Of a DNA stretch of 21,556 bases, positions 1 to 6,559 are shown piece after piece (positions within the stretch are counted from its first letter, which is position 1; the number at the start of each line of letters is the position of its first letter). The position numbers were made by a program, and so were the translations under genes. Source of the DNA: an uncultured Clostridia bacterium (GTDB lineage Bacteria; Bacillota; Clostridia; TANB77; CAG-508); assembly GCA_948663505.1 (NCBI GenBank), contig CAPNAQ010000013.1, positions 1-21,556 on the forward strand, in the 5' to 3' direction. The notes under the pieces were generated by a model. It did not search any database. It worked only from the letters and a program-made list of their open reading frames with translations, and was not told the origin of the DNA.

Positions 1-602
1 TTTTGTTTTTTATCAATTTCTTGATTATCATTTTGAGCATTTGTCTTTTCAATAATATTTGATCTCTCAGCTATTTGTGTTTGCATTTTAATATCATTAT
101 CCCCTTGTTTATTAATTTGATCTTTATTTTTAACTTCTTCTTTATTTTCTTCTTGTTTCTTTTCTTCTTTTTTTGGTTCCTCTTTATTTAACCCAAATAG
201 TTCATTTACTGTTTTTGGTTTATTTGGCTTATTTCTATATACTATATTAAAATCTTTATTTTGCTTTCTTTCCACAAAACCTATGTTATTATTTCTATGC
301 TCTTTCTTAATTCCTTCTTTTTTCTTTTTCTCTTCTTCTTCATTTGTTATTATAACTTCTCTCCTTATAATAACTGGTGCATTTTCTTCTTTCTTATCCT
401 GTGTTTTTACATTTTGTTTCGATTGTTCAACTGGCTTATTTTCACTTTTGTTAAAACTTTCCTCTATTCTTTTAGCCTCTTCTTCCTCTACCCCACTCAT
501 ATGATTTTTTACATCAATATTTAATCTTTTTGTCATTTCTACTACTTCTTTACTGGCTAAGCCTAGCTTTTTTGCTATTTCATATAATTTTATCTTACCC
601 AA
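1..602 (-). CDS. infB: Translation initiation factor IF-2, N-terminal part (cut by window edge)
   Basis: IF-2 is the GTPase that brings initiator tRNA to the 30S subunit and promotes subunit joining. Only about 200 N-terminal residues are visible; the G domain lies outside the window. Residues 1-50 read as an IF2_N domain (KIKLYEIAKKLGLASKEV, then NIDVKNHMSGVEEEEAKRI). A long low-complexity linker rich in Lys, Glu, Asn and Gln follows, as is usual before the G domain. I chose a TTG start at 602 because it begins the IF2_N domain, sits about 5 bases after a GGGGGTGAAG ribosome site, and overlaps the ylxQ stop by 8 bases. A start at the later ATG (532) would remove half the domain. It is the last visible gene of the rimP-nusA operon. 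Identity rests on the N-terminal domain plus the conserved gene order. Confidence 0.93.
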   Translation of the reverse strand, partial: MGKIKLYEIAKKLGLASKEVVEMTKRLNIDVKNHMSGVEEEEAKRIEESFNKSENKPVEQSKQNVKTQDKKEENAPVIIRREVIITNEEEEKKKKEGIKKEHRNNNIGFVERKQNKDFNIVYRNKPNKPKTVNELFGLNKEEPKKEEKKQEENKEEVKNKDQINKQGDNDIKMQTQIAERSNIIEKTNAQNDNQEIDKKQ

Positions 603-915
603 TAACTTCACCCCCACTATATTTTCCTTTTATTGAATTTGCAAAATTTATATCTTTTATTCCAATTACTGCTTTATTGGATTTACCTATACTTTTACTT
701 AAACTTTCTATATCTTCATCTAATATTATTGAAATATTTTTTTCTTTACATATATTAGTAAATTTATTTTTTGTTCTTTCTGAACTATCTTTTGCAATTA
801 TTACTAATTTAACTTTTCCTCTATAAATTTCTTGTTCTACACTATCTGATCCATAACATAATACTCCTGCCTTCATGGCCAAACCGACTAATCCTAAAAT
901 TTTACTATTTATCAA
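595..915 (-). CDS. ylxQ: YlxQ, L7Ae/L30e-family RNA-binding protein
   Basis: A 106-residue small ribosomal-protein-like gene of the L7Ae/L30e/YlxQ family, whose members bind kink-turn RNA. The N-terminus KILGLVGLAMKAGVLCYGSD matches the family pattern (LGLA.RAG.L..G...V), followed by an alternating strand/helix pattern (VKLVIIAKDSSERTKNKF). The start is TTG at 915, preceded by AGAGGTG at suitable spacing. The gene overlaps the end of ylxR by 11 bases, and its own stop overlaps the infB start, so translation of ylxR, ylxQ and infB is probably coupled. Its cellular role is not well defined; the assignment comes from sequence pattern and from its fixed place between ylxR and infB in Bacillota. 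Confidence 0.9.
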   Translation of the reverse strand: MINSKILGLVGLAMKAGVLCYGSDSVEQEIYRGKVKLVIIAKDSSERTKNKFTNICKEKNISIILDEDIESLSKSIGKSNKAVIGIKDINFANSIKGKYSGGEVIG

Positions 916-1165
916 GTATTACACCTCTTAAACTTTCATAAATTTCTTCTGATATCTTCATTTCAAATATTCTTTCTAGTCTTTTACTTTTTATAATTTT
1001 TTCTAAACATTTTTCATCATCACAGATATATGCTCCTCTGCCTTCCTTTTTGCCATTTCTATCTAGTTCTATTTCACTATTACTATTTTTTACAATTCTT
1101 ATTAATTGATTTTTGTCTTTTTTTTCATTACATCCCATACATGTTCTTTGTGGCTGTCTTTTCAT
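905..1165 (-). CDS. ylxR: YlxR (DUF448) family protein
   Basis: An 86-residue basic protein with the YlxR signature: RTCMGC near residues 7-12, then GRGAYIC near residue 47. YlxR proteins are small nucleic-acid-binding proteins; in some Bacillota they have been linked to expression control and to RNase P. I place the start at ATG 1165 (MKRQPQRTCMGC), which matches the usual family N-terminus and is 8 bases after AGAGGG. An in-frame GTG at 1174 would add three residues but lies almost on top of the ribosome site. It is the third gene of the rimP-nusA-ylxR-ylxQ-infB operon, about 50 bases after nusA. Confidence 0.92.
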   Translation of the reverse strand: MKRQPQRTCMGCNEKKDKNQLIRIVKNSNSEIELDRNGKKEGRGAYICDDEKCLEKIIKSKRLERIFEMKISEEIYESLRGVILDK

Positions 1166-1212
1166 CTCATACACCCTCTTTCTAATATTATGTTTAGATT
1201 ATACTTTTATGT

Positions 1213-2319
1213 TTATTCTTCTTCAATGTCTTCTTGCTCTGTTTCAGAATTTTTATGTCCATTTAAAAATTCCCTATACTGTGATTCAGATTTTATATCT
1301 ATTTTCCAATTTGTTAATCTTGCTGCTAATCTAGCATTTTGACCTGATTTTCCTATTGCTAATGATAATTGATCATCAGGAACTATAACTTCTGCAAATT
1401 TTTCGTCTTCTTTGATATCAACTGCAAGTATTTGGGCTGGTAATAATGCTGAAGATATAAATATACTTGGGTCTGGATCCCATTCTATAACATCAATTTT
1501 TTCTCCATGTAATTCATTAATTACATTTTGAATTCTTACTCCTTTTGCTCCAACACATGAACCAACAGGATCAATATTTGGATCTGGTGAATATACTGCA
1601 ACTTTACTTCTATATCCTGCATCTCTAGAAACGCTTTTTATTTCTATTAATCCTTCATATATTTCTGGAATTTCAAATTCTAATAATTTTCTTACAAAAT
1701 CAGGATGACTTCTTGAAACCATTACTTGTGGTGCTCCTTTTGTTCCTCTTTCAACATCCATAATATATGCTTTTATTTTATCATTTACATTATACCTTTC
1801 AGTTGGCATTTGTTCTTTTGATAACATTATACCTTCTAATTTTCCTAAGTCCATTATAACTATGTTTTTATCAGCTTTTTGAATTATTCCTGATACTATT
1901 TCACCTTTTCTTTCACTATATTCATTAAATACTACATCTCTTTCTACTTCTCTTAATTTTTGTACAATTACTTGTTTTGCTGTTTGTGCTGCAATTCTAC
2001 CAAAGTCTTTAGGTATTATTTCAACTTCTACAGAATCTCCTTCTTTTAATTCTTTGTTTATTTTTTGAGCTTCTTCTAAACTTATTTCTAGTGCGTCATC
2101 ATTTGCTTTTTCCATCACTTCTTTTATTGCATATACATGTGTTGCTCCTGTATTATGATCTATATCAACTTTTACATTCTCTAATGCGTCAAAATTTCTT
2201 TTATATGCTGTTACTAATGCTGTTTCTATTGATTCTAATACATATTCCTTTTTTATTCCTTTTTCTTTTTCTAATTCTTCTAATGCTAAGATTAATTCTT
2301 TATTATCTATAGCTTTCAT
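1213..2319 (-). CDS. nusA: Transcription termination/antitermination factor NusA
   Basis: NusA binds RNA polymerase and nascent RNA and modulates pausing, termination and antitermination. The 368 residues show the expected order: an N-terminal polymerase-binding domain (1-125), an S1 domain (about 135-200, KGEIVSGIIQKADKNIVIMD), and two KH domains with GAKG at 257-260 and GKSG at 323-326. The protein ends in a short acidic tail (EQEDIEEE). There are no C-terminal acidic repeat domains like those of E. coli NusA, so the length is normal for Bacillota. The ATG at 2319 follows AAAGGAGGAAC. It lies 63 bases after rimP in the same operon. Confidence 0.98.
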   Translation of the reverse strand: MKAIDNKELILALEELEKEKGIKKEYVLESIETALVTAYKRNFDALENVKVDIDHNTGATHVYAIKEVMEKANDDALEISLEEAQKINKELKEGDSVEVEIIPKDFGRIAAQTAKQVIVQKLREVERDVVFNEYSERKGEIVSGIIQKADKNIVIMDLGKLEGIMLSKEQMPTERYNVNDKIKAYIMDVERGTKGAPQVMVSRSHPDFVRKLLEFEIPEIYEGLIEIKSVSRDAGYRSKVAVYSPDPNIDPVGSCVGAKGVRIQNVINELHGEKIDVIEWDPDPSIFISSALLPAQILAVDIKEDEKFAEVIVPDDQLSLAIGKSGQNARLAARLTNWKIDIKSESQYREFLNGHKNSETEQEDIEEE

Positions 2320-2382
2320 CTTTGTTCCTCCTTTATAAACTTCATATTATATTTAATTTTTAAGTCTATGATTTGTAACATC

Positions 2383-2835
2383 TTAGAATATACTCCTTTT
2401 TATTTGTGAAATACTCTTTCTTTGGATTTCAACTAATCCTCCATCTTCTATTATTATTTTATCTTTATCAAACTCTTTTAATTTTCCTGTATATTCTTTT
2501 TTTCCTCTTTCATCTTTTTTAAATAATTTAACCTTTATTTCTTGTTCAATATTTTTTTCTAAATGCTCATCTTTTTTTAGTACTCTTTCTATTCCTGGTG
2601 ATGAGACTTCTAAAAAATATTGTTCTTTTATATAATCTGCTTCATCTAATTTATCTGTTATTGCATTATTGACTTTTTCACAATCATTTATATTGATTCC
2701 TTTTTCATTGTCTATAAATATTCTTAAATAATAATCTTTTCCCTCTTTTGCATATTCTACATAATATAGTTCATATCCTTCTTTTTCTATTATAGGCTTT
2801 AGAAGTTTTTCAACATTTTCTTCTATATTTGCCAT
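2383..2835 (-). CDS. rimP: Ribosome maturation factor RimP
   Basis: RimP assists 30S ribosomal subunit maturation. The protein shows the family's hallmarks: VEYAKEGKDYYLRIFIDNE near residues 24-42, GININDCEKVNNAI just after, and LEVSSPGIERVL in the middle, then an SH3-like C-terminal part (IKVKLFKKDE). In-frame ATG codons are at 2883, 2847 and 2835. I prefer 2835 (MANIEENVEKLL) because the family usually begins about there. The ribosome site AGAAGGGGAG is 12 bases before 2835 and only just before 2847, so 2847 is also possible. This is the first gene of the nusA operon, behind a good promoter and a leader hairpin. Confidence 0.95.
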   Translation of the reverse strand: MANIEENVEKLLKPIIEKEGYELYYVEYAKEGKDYYLRIFIDNEKGININDCEKVNNAITDKLDEADYIKEQYFLEVSSPGIERVLKKDEHLEKNIEQEIKVKLFKKDERGKKEYTGKLKEFDKDKIIIEDGGLVEIQRKSISQIKRSIF

Positions 2836-2903
2836 AGATTTAATCATCTCCCCTTCTCTTTGATTCGCTGCACTTATCATCATCTAAAAGTTTTATATAA
2901 TTG

Positions 2904-2936
2904 TAGAAGAGTGGGATTTTTGCTCCCACTCTTCTA
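2904..2936 (-). promoter_or_regulatory. Leader hairpin upstream of rimP
   Basis: A perfect 13-bp inverted repeat (TAGAAGAGTGGGA against its complement) with a 7-base loop lies between the predicted rimP transcription start (about 2950) and the gene. Neither strand has a clear U-tract straight after the stem, so it is not a textbook terminator for either direction. It may attenuate or stabilise the rimP-nusA transcript, or end readthrough from the glycosyltransferase gene. Confidence 0.6.
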
Positions 2937-2956
2937 GTTTCTTATTGTATACAATT

Positions 2957-2985
2957 ATTATACCCATATTTTGGTAAAATTGCAA
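2957..2985 (-). promoter_or_regulatory. Sigma-A type promoter for the rimP-nusA-infB operon
   Basis: On the minus strand, TTGCAA (2985-2980) and TATAAT (2962-2957) are separated by exactly 17 bases. Transcription would start near 2950, upstream of the leader hairpin and rimP. The -35 box lies only 8 bases beyond the stop codon of the upstream glycosyltransferase gene. Confidence 0.8.
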
Positions 2986-2992
2986 GTCTTTT

Positions 2993-4267
2993 TTATACTT
3001 TTTCCACTATTTTTTCTATTTCATCATTACTATTTCTTACTTCATCAATTTTTATACTTCTAACATGATTAATTTTTTCCCAAGTAGTATCTCTTTTAAA
3101 TAAACATTTAAAATTAATAATTATCCAAGATCCCATGAAAAATGGATAAGTTAAAAATCCCTTAATCATTGGTTTTATTGGTTTACCATCTAAATACATC
3201 ACAAATGCAGCTGTAATTGATGGAAATAAAAATGTTGGTATTAAATATCTTAATAGATTTATTATCAATTCATATTGTGTCATACCTTCTGCAGCATAAA
3301 TTACAAAGTTTGATACTAATAACATAATTGTTATTATAAACATTGGTATACTTCCAACAATATATAAAAAACCATCAAAATTTAACATTGTCTTTTTTTC
3401 TTTGGCTACTTCTGCCAATTTTCCTGTATATTCTTTCATACATTGAATATGTCCTACTGTCCATCTACTTCTCTGTGACCAACTTTGCTTAAATCCTGTT
3501 GGTTGCTCATCATATACTATTGCATCTGTAGACCATCCTAATTTTTTTCCTTTTAATATTCTTTGTAATGAAAATTCTATATCTTCTGTTAGTGTTTGTG
3601 TTTTCCAACCACCATTTTCTTTTATTATATCAAATTTTACCATAAAGCCTGTTCCATTTAATAATGGTGATAATCCTATATTATATCTTGCTAAGTGATA
3701 AAATCTGTGCATTGTCCAATAAAATAGTGCATATCCTGATGTTATCCAGTTATCTGTAGGATTCTTTATGTCTCTATATCCTTGAACAACATCTTCTCCT
3801 TGGCATAGTTTTTTGTTCATATTTTTTATAAAGTCTTTATGAACTATATTGTCTGCATCAAATATGAATATTGCATCATATTCTGCTTTTTCTTCTATCT
3901 TTTGTTGTAAAAACCAATCTAGTGCATATCCTTTTGTTTTTTTAGTTTCATTATATCTTTCATATACTATTGCTCCTGCTTCCCTTGCTATTTTTGCTGT
4001 ATTGTCTGTACAATTATCTGCAATTACATATATATCATATAATTCTTTATTATAATCTTGATTTTTTAAACTTTCTATTAAATTTCCTACTACTGCTTCT
4101 TCATTATGTGCTGGTATTATTGCCATAAATCTGTGATCTTTTTTTATTTTTAATGGTTTTTCTTTTAATTTTACTAAGGAACATAAACTTATTAATAGCT
4201 GATATACCCAAAATATTGTTACTATCCATATTAATGCTTCTCTTAGTATATACATATAATTTACCAT
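2993..4267 (-). CDS. Membrane-bound processive family 2 glycosyltransferase
   Basis: A 424-residue polytopic glycosyltransferase of the cellulose/poly-N-acetylglucosamine synthase type (GT2). An N-terminal membrane helix (8-30) is followed by a GT-A domain with IPAHNEEAVV (51-60), a DADN metal/nucleotide-sugar motif (137-140), TED (227-229, catalytic base) and QRSRW (265-269, the QxxRW motif of processive enzymes). Three or more membrane segments follow (about 298-392). The product sugar and polymer cannot be told from sequence. No PilZ domain, deacetylase or export partner is adjacent, so it looks monocistronic. The ribosome site AGGAAGG precedes the ATG by 9 bases. It may make a surface polysaccharide or glycolipid; that is inference. 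Confidence 0.88.
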   Translation of the reverse strand: MVNYMYILREALIWIVTIFWVYQLLISLCSLVKLKEKPLKIKKDHRFMAIIPAHNEEAVVGNLIESLKNQDYNKELYDIYVIADNCTDNTAKIAREAGAIVYERYNETKKTKGYALDWFLQQKIEEKAEYDAIFIFDADNIVHKDFIKNMNKKLCQGEDVVQGYRDIKNPTDNWITSGYALFYWTMHRFYHLARYNIGLSPLLNGTGFMVKFDIIKENGGWKTQTLTEDIEFSLQRILKGKKLGWSTDAIVYDEQPTGFKQSWSQRSRWTVGHIQCMKEYTGKLAEVAKEKKTMLNFDGFLYIVGSIPMFIITIMLLVSNFVIYAAEGMTQYELIINLLRYLIPTFLFPSITAAFVMYLDGKPIKPMIKGFLTYPFFMGSWIIINFKCLFKRDTTWEKINHVRSIKIDEVRNSNDEIEKIVEKV

Positions 4268-4348
4268 TTCATTTTTCCTTCCTATTTTATTATATTTTTG
4301 TTTTTACTTTTTTATTTATATTTTTCCATTTTTTCTTGCTCATTATTT

Positions 4349-4377
4349 ATTATACGCTTTCTATAAAAAATATGCAA
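4349..4377 (-). promoter_or_regulatory. Promoter of the glycosyltransferase gene
   Basis: On the minus strand, TTGCAT (4377-4372) and TATAAT (4354-4349) are spaced by 17 bases. The -35 box is inside the distal arm of the terminator for the preceding gene, so terminator and promoter are merged. Confidence 0.72.
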
Positions 4378-4407
4378 TAAATTTAAAAAATTTATTGCAT
4401 ATTTTTT
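4365..4407 (-). terminator. Intrinsic terminator after the 71-residue gene
   Basis: A 20-bp perfect inverted repeat with a 3-base loop (AAAAAATATGCAATAAATTT and complement) begins a few bases after the stop of the upstream minus-strand gene. The distal arm ends in six T residues on the minus strand. The stem is AT-rich but long. It is symmetric and could also act on the plus strand. Confidence 0.8.
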
Positions 4408-4412
4408 ATCAG

Positions 4413-4628
4413 TTACTCATACTTCCGCAGAATTTCTTCTGCTTTGTATAGCTCTTCAAAGGCTTGAGCAATTAAATATTTTCTCAAGCCTTTATGGGTA
4501 TCTGCAGCCCTTTTCTCAATCTTCCAAACATTTTGTATATATTTTTCTATTCTTTTGTGAGCCTCTTCAGGCAAACATAAATTATTTGCCTTTGTTATTA
4601 TTTCTTTCTTTTTTTCTTTTAATTCCAT
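4413..4628 (-). CDS. Small helical protein of unknown function
   Basis: A 71-residue highly charged protein that I do not recognise. It appears entirely alpha-helical, rich in Lys and Glu, with heptad-like spacing (KRIEKYIQNVWKIEKRAAD, then LIAQAFEELYKAEEIL). It has no signal peptide or membrane segment, so it is probably cytosolic. It is probably real: AGGAGG lies 6 bases before the ATG and a strong terminator follows the stop directly. It stands alone, divergent from the zinc-ribbon gene at 4817. A TTGACA-like -35 box occurs at 4700-4695, but no convincing -10 box goes with it. Confidence 0.75.
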   Translation of the reverse strand: MELKEKKKEIITKANNLCLPEEAHKRIEKYIQNVWKIEKRAADTHKGLRKYLIAQAFEELYKAEEILRKYE

Positions 4629-4816
4629 CTTTTTCCTCCTAATTATTAGAAAAAACTATATTTATTGTTAACATTAATTATTTTACTATATTATTGTCAA
4701 ATAATTTTAAAAAATGCTTTCTATTTTCAACAAATTGTGATAAAATGCAATATATAATCAAAAGAAAATTGGGTAAAATTGTTGAAAATTATACCTATAG
4801 AAAGGAATGAAGTAAT

Positions 4817-5059
4817 ATGGAATTTAACAAATGTAGTAGATGTGGTAACTTTTTTATATCAAATGAGGATGTATGTCCAAAATGTAAAACAAAAGATAAT
4901 TTAGAATTTAAAACATTTCAAAATTATGTAGAAGAAAATGGGATAAATAATAATTTAGACATAATCTCAACTGATACAGGAATATCTGTTAAAAATCTAA
5001 ATAGATTTATAGGATACACTGGAAATAATAACTTAGGAAATAACAAAATTAATTTATAA
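4817..5059 (+). CDS. Zinc-ribbon protein with HTH-like C-terminus (YvyF/TIGR03826-like)
   Basis: An 80-residue protein with a zinc ribbon at the N-terminus: Cys6, Cys9, Cys20 and Cys23 (CSRCG and CPKCK). The middle and end (FQNYVEEN, then DIISTDTGISVKNLNRFIGY) resemble a degenerate helix-turn-helix, the same architecture as the YvyF-type proteins annotated beside flagellar regulators in Bacillota. Here there is no flagellar gene nearby. An AAAGGA ribosome site precedes the ATG. It is 178 bases upstream of tyrS on the same strand. It could be a regulator or a nucleic-acid adaptor; function is unknown. Family placement is from motif spacing only. Confidence 0.75.
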   Translation: MEFNKCSRCGNFFISNEDVCPKCKTKDNLEFKTFQNYVEENGINNNLDIISTDTGISVKNLNRFIGYTGNNNLGNNKINL

Positions 5060-5070
5060 AATTATTAAGA

Positions 5071-5147
5071 TTTGGCAGACGAGATTTTTCGAAGAAAAAT
5101 CTTGGATGACGATGAACGAGCGAGTGAAACGAAGCGAAGAGAAAAGG
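5071..5147 (+). repeat. Dispersed hairpin repeat, copy A
   Basis: Begins TTTGGCAGACGAG and contains a perfect 9-bp hairpin (AGATTTTTC, loop GAA, GAAAAATCT; 5082-5102), then GGATGACGATGAACGAGCGA and a purine-rich tail ending AGAAAAGG. It is nearly identical over its first 50 bases to copy C on the other strand at 10238-10304, with one base different in the hairpin loop. It lies in the gap between the zinc-ribbon gene and tyrS. Confidence 0.85.
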
Positions 5148-5160
5148 CTCCAAAGGAAAA

Positions 5161-5226
5161 TTTGACAGGCGAAAAATTCGAAGAATTTTTTGAATGGCGA
5201 TGAACGGAGCGAAGCGAAGTGAAAGG
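5161..5226 (+). repeat. Dispersed hairpin repeat, copy B (diverged)
   Basis: Begins TTTGACAGGCGA and has the same architecture as copy A: an 8-bp hairpin (AAAAATTC, loop GAA, GAATTTTT; 5172-5190), then ATGGCGATGAACGGAGCGA and the tail AGCGAAGTGAAAGG. The stem sequence differs from copy A but stays fully paired. The end of the repeat supplies the AAAGGG ribosome site of tyrS. Confidence 0.8.
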
Positions 5227-5237
5227 GATGATATATT

Positions 5238-6458
5238 ATGACAAATGTATTTGACATTTTAGAAGAAAGAGGCTATATAGAACAAATGACACATCCAAAA
5301 GAAATAAAAGAACTATTTGGAAAAGAAAGTGTAGCATTTTATATAGGAATAGACCCAACAGCAGACAGTCTGCATGTTGGACATTTTGTATCATTAATGG
5401 TAGCAAGTCATATGCAAAAATGTGGACATAAGCCAATAATATTAGTAGGTGGAGGAACAGCAACAATTGGAGATCCATCAGGAAAAACTGATATGAGAAA
5501 AATGATGACAAGAGAAACAATAAAACATAATGTTGAATGTATAAAAAAACAAATAGAAAAATTTGTAAGTTTTGAAGGAGAAAATGCCGCAATTATAGTT
5601 GACAATGCAGACTGGCTATTAGATTTAAACTTTATTGAATTTATGAGACAAATTGGTAGTTTATTCTCTGTTAATAAAATGCTTGCTGCAGAATGTTATA
5701 AGCAAAGAATGGATACAGGTCTAACATTTTTTGAAATGAGTTATATGCTTATGCAATCTTATGACTTTTTACATTTATATGAAACTTATGGGTGTAAACT
5801 AGAAATGGGAGGAAATGACCAATGGTCTAACATTATTGGTGGAGTTGATTTAATTAGAAAAATTGGAAAAGACGATTCTTTTGGTTTAACATTTAAACTT
5901 CTTACTACAAAAGAAGGCAAAAAAATGGGAAAAACTGAAAAAGGTGCTTTATGGTTAGATCCTGAAAAAACATGTCCTTATGAATTTTATCAATATTGGA
6001 GAAATATTGAAGATTCTAGTGTTGAAAATGTTCTAAAATTATTAACTTTTCTACCTATAGAGAAAATTCGTGAATTGGCCTCTTTAAAAGATGAACATAT
6101 TAATGAAGCCAAAAAAATTGCTGCATTTGAAATAACTAAGTTAGTTCATGGAGAATCAGAAGCTAAAAAAGCTGAAGAAGCCTCTAATGCCCTATTTACT
6201 GGCTCTGGCAATTTAGATAATATGCCTTCTGTTAGTTTAAATGGTAATAAAAACATCTCAATTGTAGATAGCATTGTTTTAACTGGTATTGCTCCTTCTA
6301 AAGGTCAAGCAAGAACTTTAATTTCTCAAGGTGGTATTTCTTTAAATGATGTTAAAATTACTGATGTTAATTATGTTCTTTCTGATAGTGATTTTAATGA
6401 TGGTTTTGCTATTTTGAAAAAAGGTAAAAAGATATTTTATAAATTAATCATTAATTAA
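5238..6458 (+). CDS. tyrS: Tyrosyl-tRNA synthetase
   Basis: Charges tRNA-Tyr with tyrosine in the cytosol (class I synthetase). The 406 residues show the Rossmann nucleotide site YIGIDPTADSLHVGH with the HIGH-type motif HVGH at 46-49, GGGTATIGDPSG (71-82), a tyrosine-pocket region (MLMQSYDF, GGNDQW), and the KMSKS-type loop KMGKT at 229-233. A C-terminal S4-like RNA-binding domain follows (about 340-400, APSKGQARTLISQGGI). Length is typical of the bacterial TyrS1 type. The ATG lies 10 bases after AAAGGG, which is supplied by repeat copy B. No T-box leader is visible upstream, which is unusual for a Bacillota tyrS. Codon choice changes inside the gene, with A-ending codons dominating the first 135 or so and T-ending codons after that. 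Confidence 0.98.
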   Translation: MTNVFDILEERGYIEQMTHPKEIKELFGKESVAFYIGIDPTADSLHVGHFVSLMVASHMQKCGHKPIILVGGGTATIGDPSGKTDMRKMMTRETIKHNVECIKKQIEKFVSFEGENAAIIVDNADWLLDLNFIEFMRQIGSLFSVNKMLAAECYKQRMDTGLTFFEMSYMLMQSYDFLHLYETYGCKLEMGGNDQWSNIIGGVDLIRKIGKDDSFGLTFKLLTTKEGKKMGKTEKGALWLDPEKTCPYEFYQYWRNIEDSSVENVLKLLTFLPIEKIRELASLKDEHINEAKKIAAFEITKLVHGESEAKKAEEASNALFTGSGNLDNMPSVSLNGNKNISIVDSIVLTGIAPSKGQARTLISQGGISLNDVKITDVNYVLSDSDFNDGFAILKKGKKIFYKLIIN

Positions 6459-6459
6459 A

Positions 6460-6488
6460 TTGACAAAATTTACATAATGCTATATAAT
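6460..6488 (+). promoter_or_regulatory. Consensus sigma-A promoter
   Basis: TTGACA (6460-6465) and TATAAT (6483-6488) match the consensus exactly with a 17-base spacer. The box starts one base after the tyrS stop codon and drives the gene at 6560, with a start point near 6495. Confidence 0.9.
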
Positions 6489-6516
6489 AGTTATACTAAA
6501 TTTATTATTTTTTTAA

Positions 6517-6544
6517 TAGTCATCATATTTATTATTGATGACTA
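6517..6544 (+). promoter_or_regulatory. Leader hairpin before the 92-residue gene
   Basis: TAGTCATCA and its complement TGATGACTA form a 9-bp stem with a 10-base loop. The stem ends 5 bases before the GGAGG ribosome site (6550-6554). It may affect mRNA stability or translation initiation. Confidence 0.5.
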
Positions 6545-6559
6545 AGATTGGAGGCATTT

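Noticed and set aside
261..524. Open frames on the plus strand opposite infB.
   Set aside because: They are Phe/Leu/Ser-rich mirror frames of the Lys/Glu-rich IF-2 linker, with no ribosome sites.
2904..2936. A classical intrinsic terminator.
   Set aside because: The stem is good but no U-tract follows on either strand, and it lies downstream of the rimP promoter, so it is listed as a leader hairpin.
4672..4700. A promoter for the 71-residue gene.
   Set aside because: TTGACA at 4700-4695 is perfect, but the position 17-18 bases downstream reads TTAATG/TAATGT, too poor a -10 box to call.
5071..5226. CRISPR-like repeats.
   Set aside because: Only two diverged units, the unit is longer than CRISPR repeats, and no cas genes are present.
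5236..5592. A 118-codon minus-strand frame opposite tyrS.
   Set aside because: It is a low-complexity Leu/Phe mirror frame of the tyrS coding sequence, with no ribosome site.
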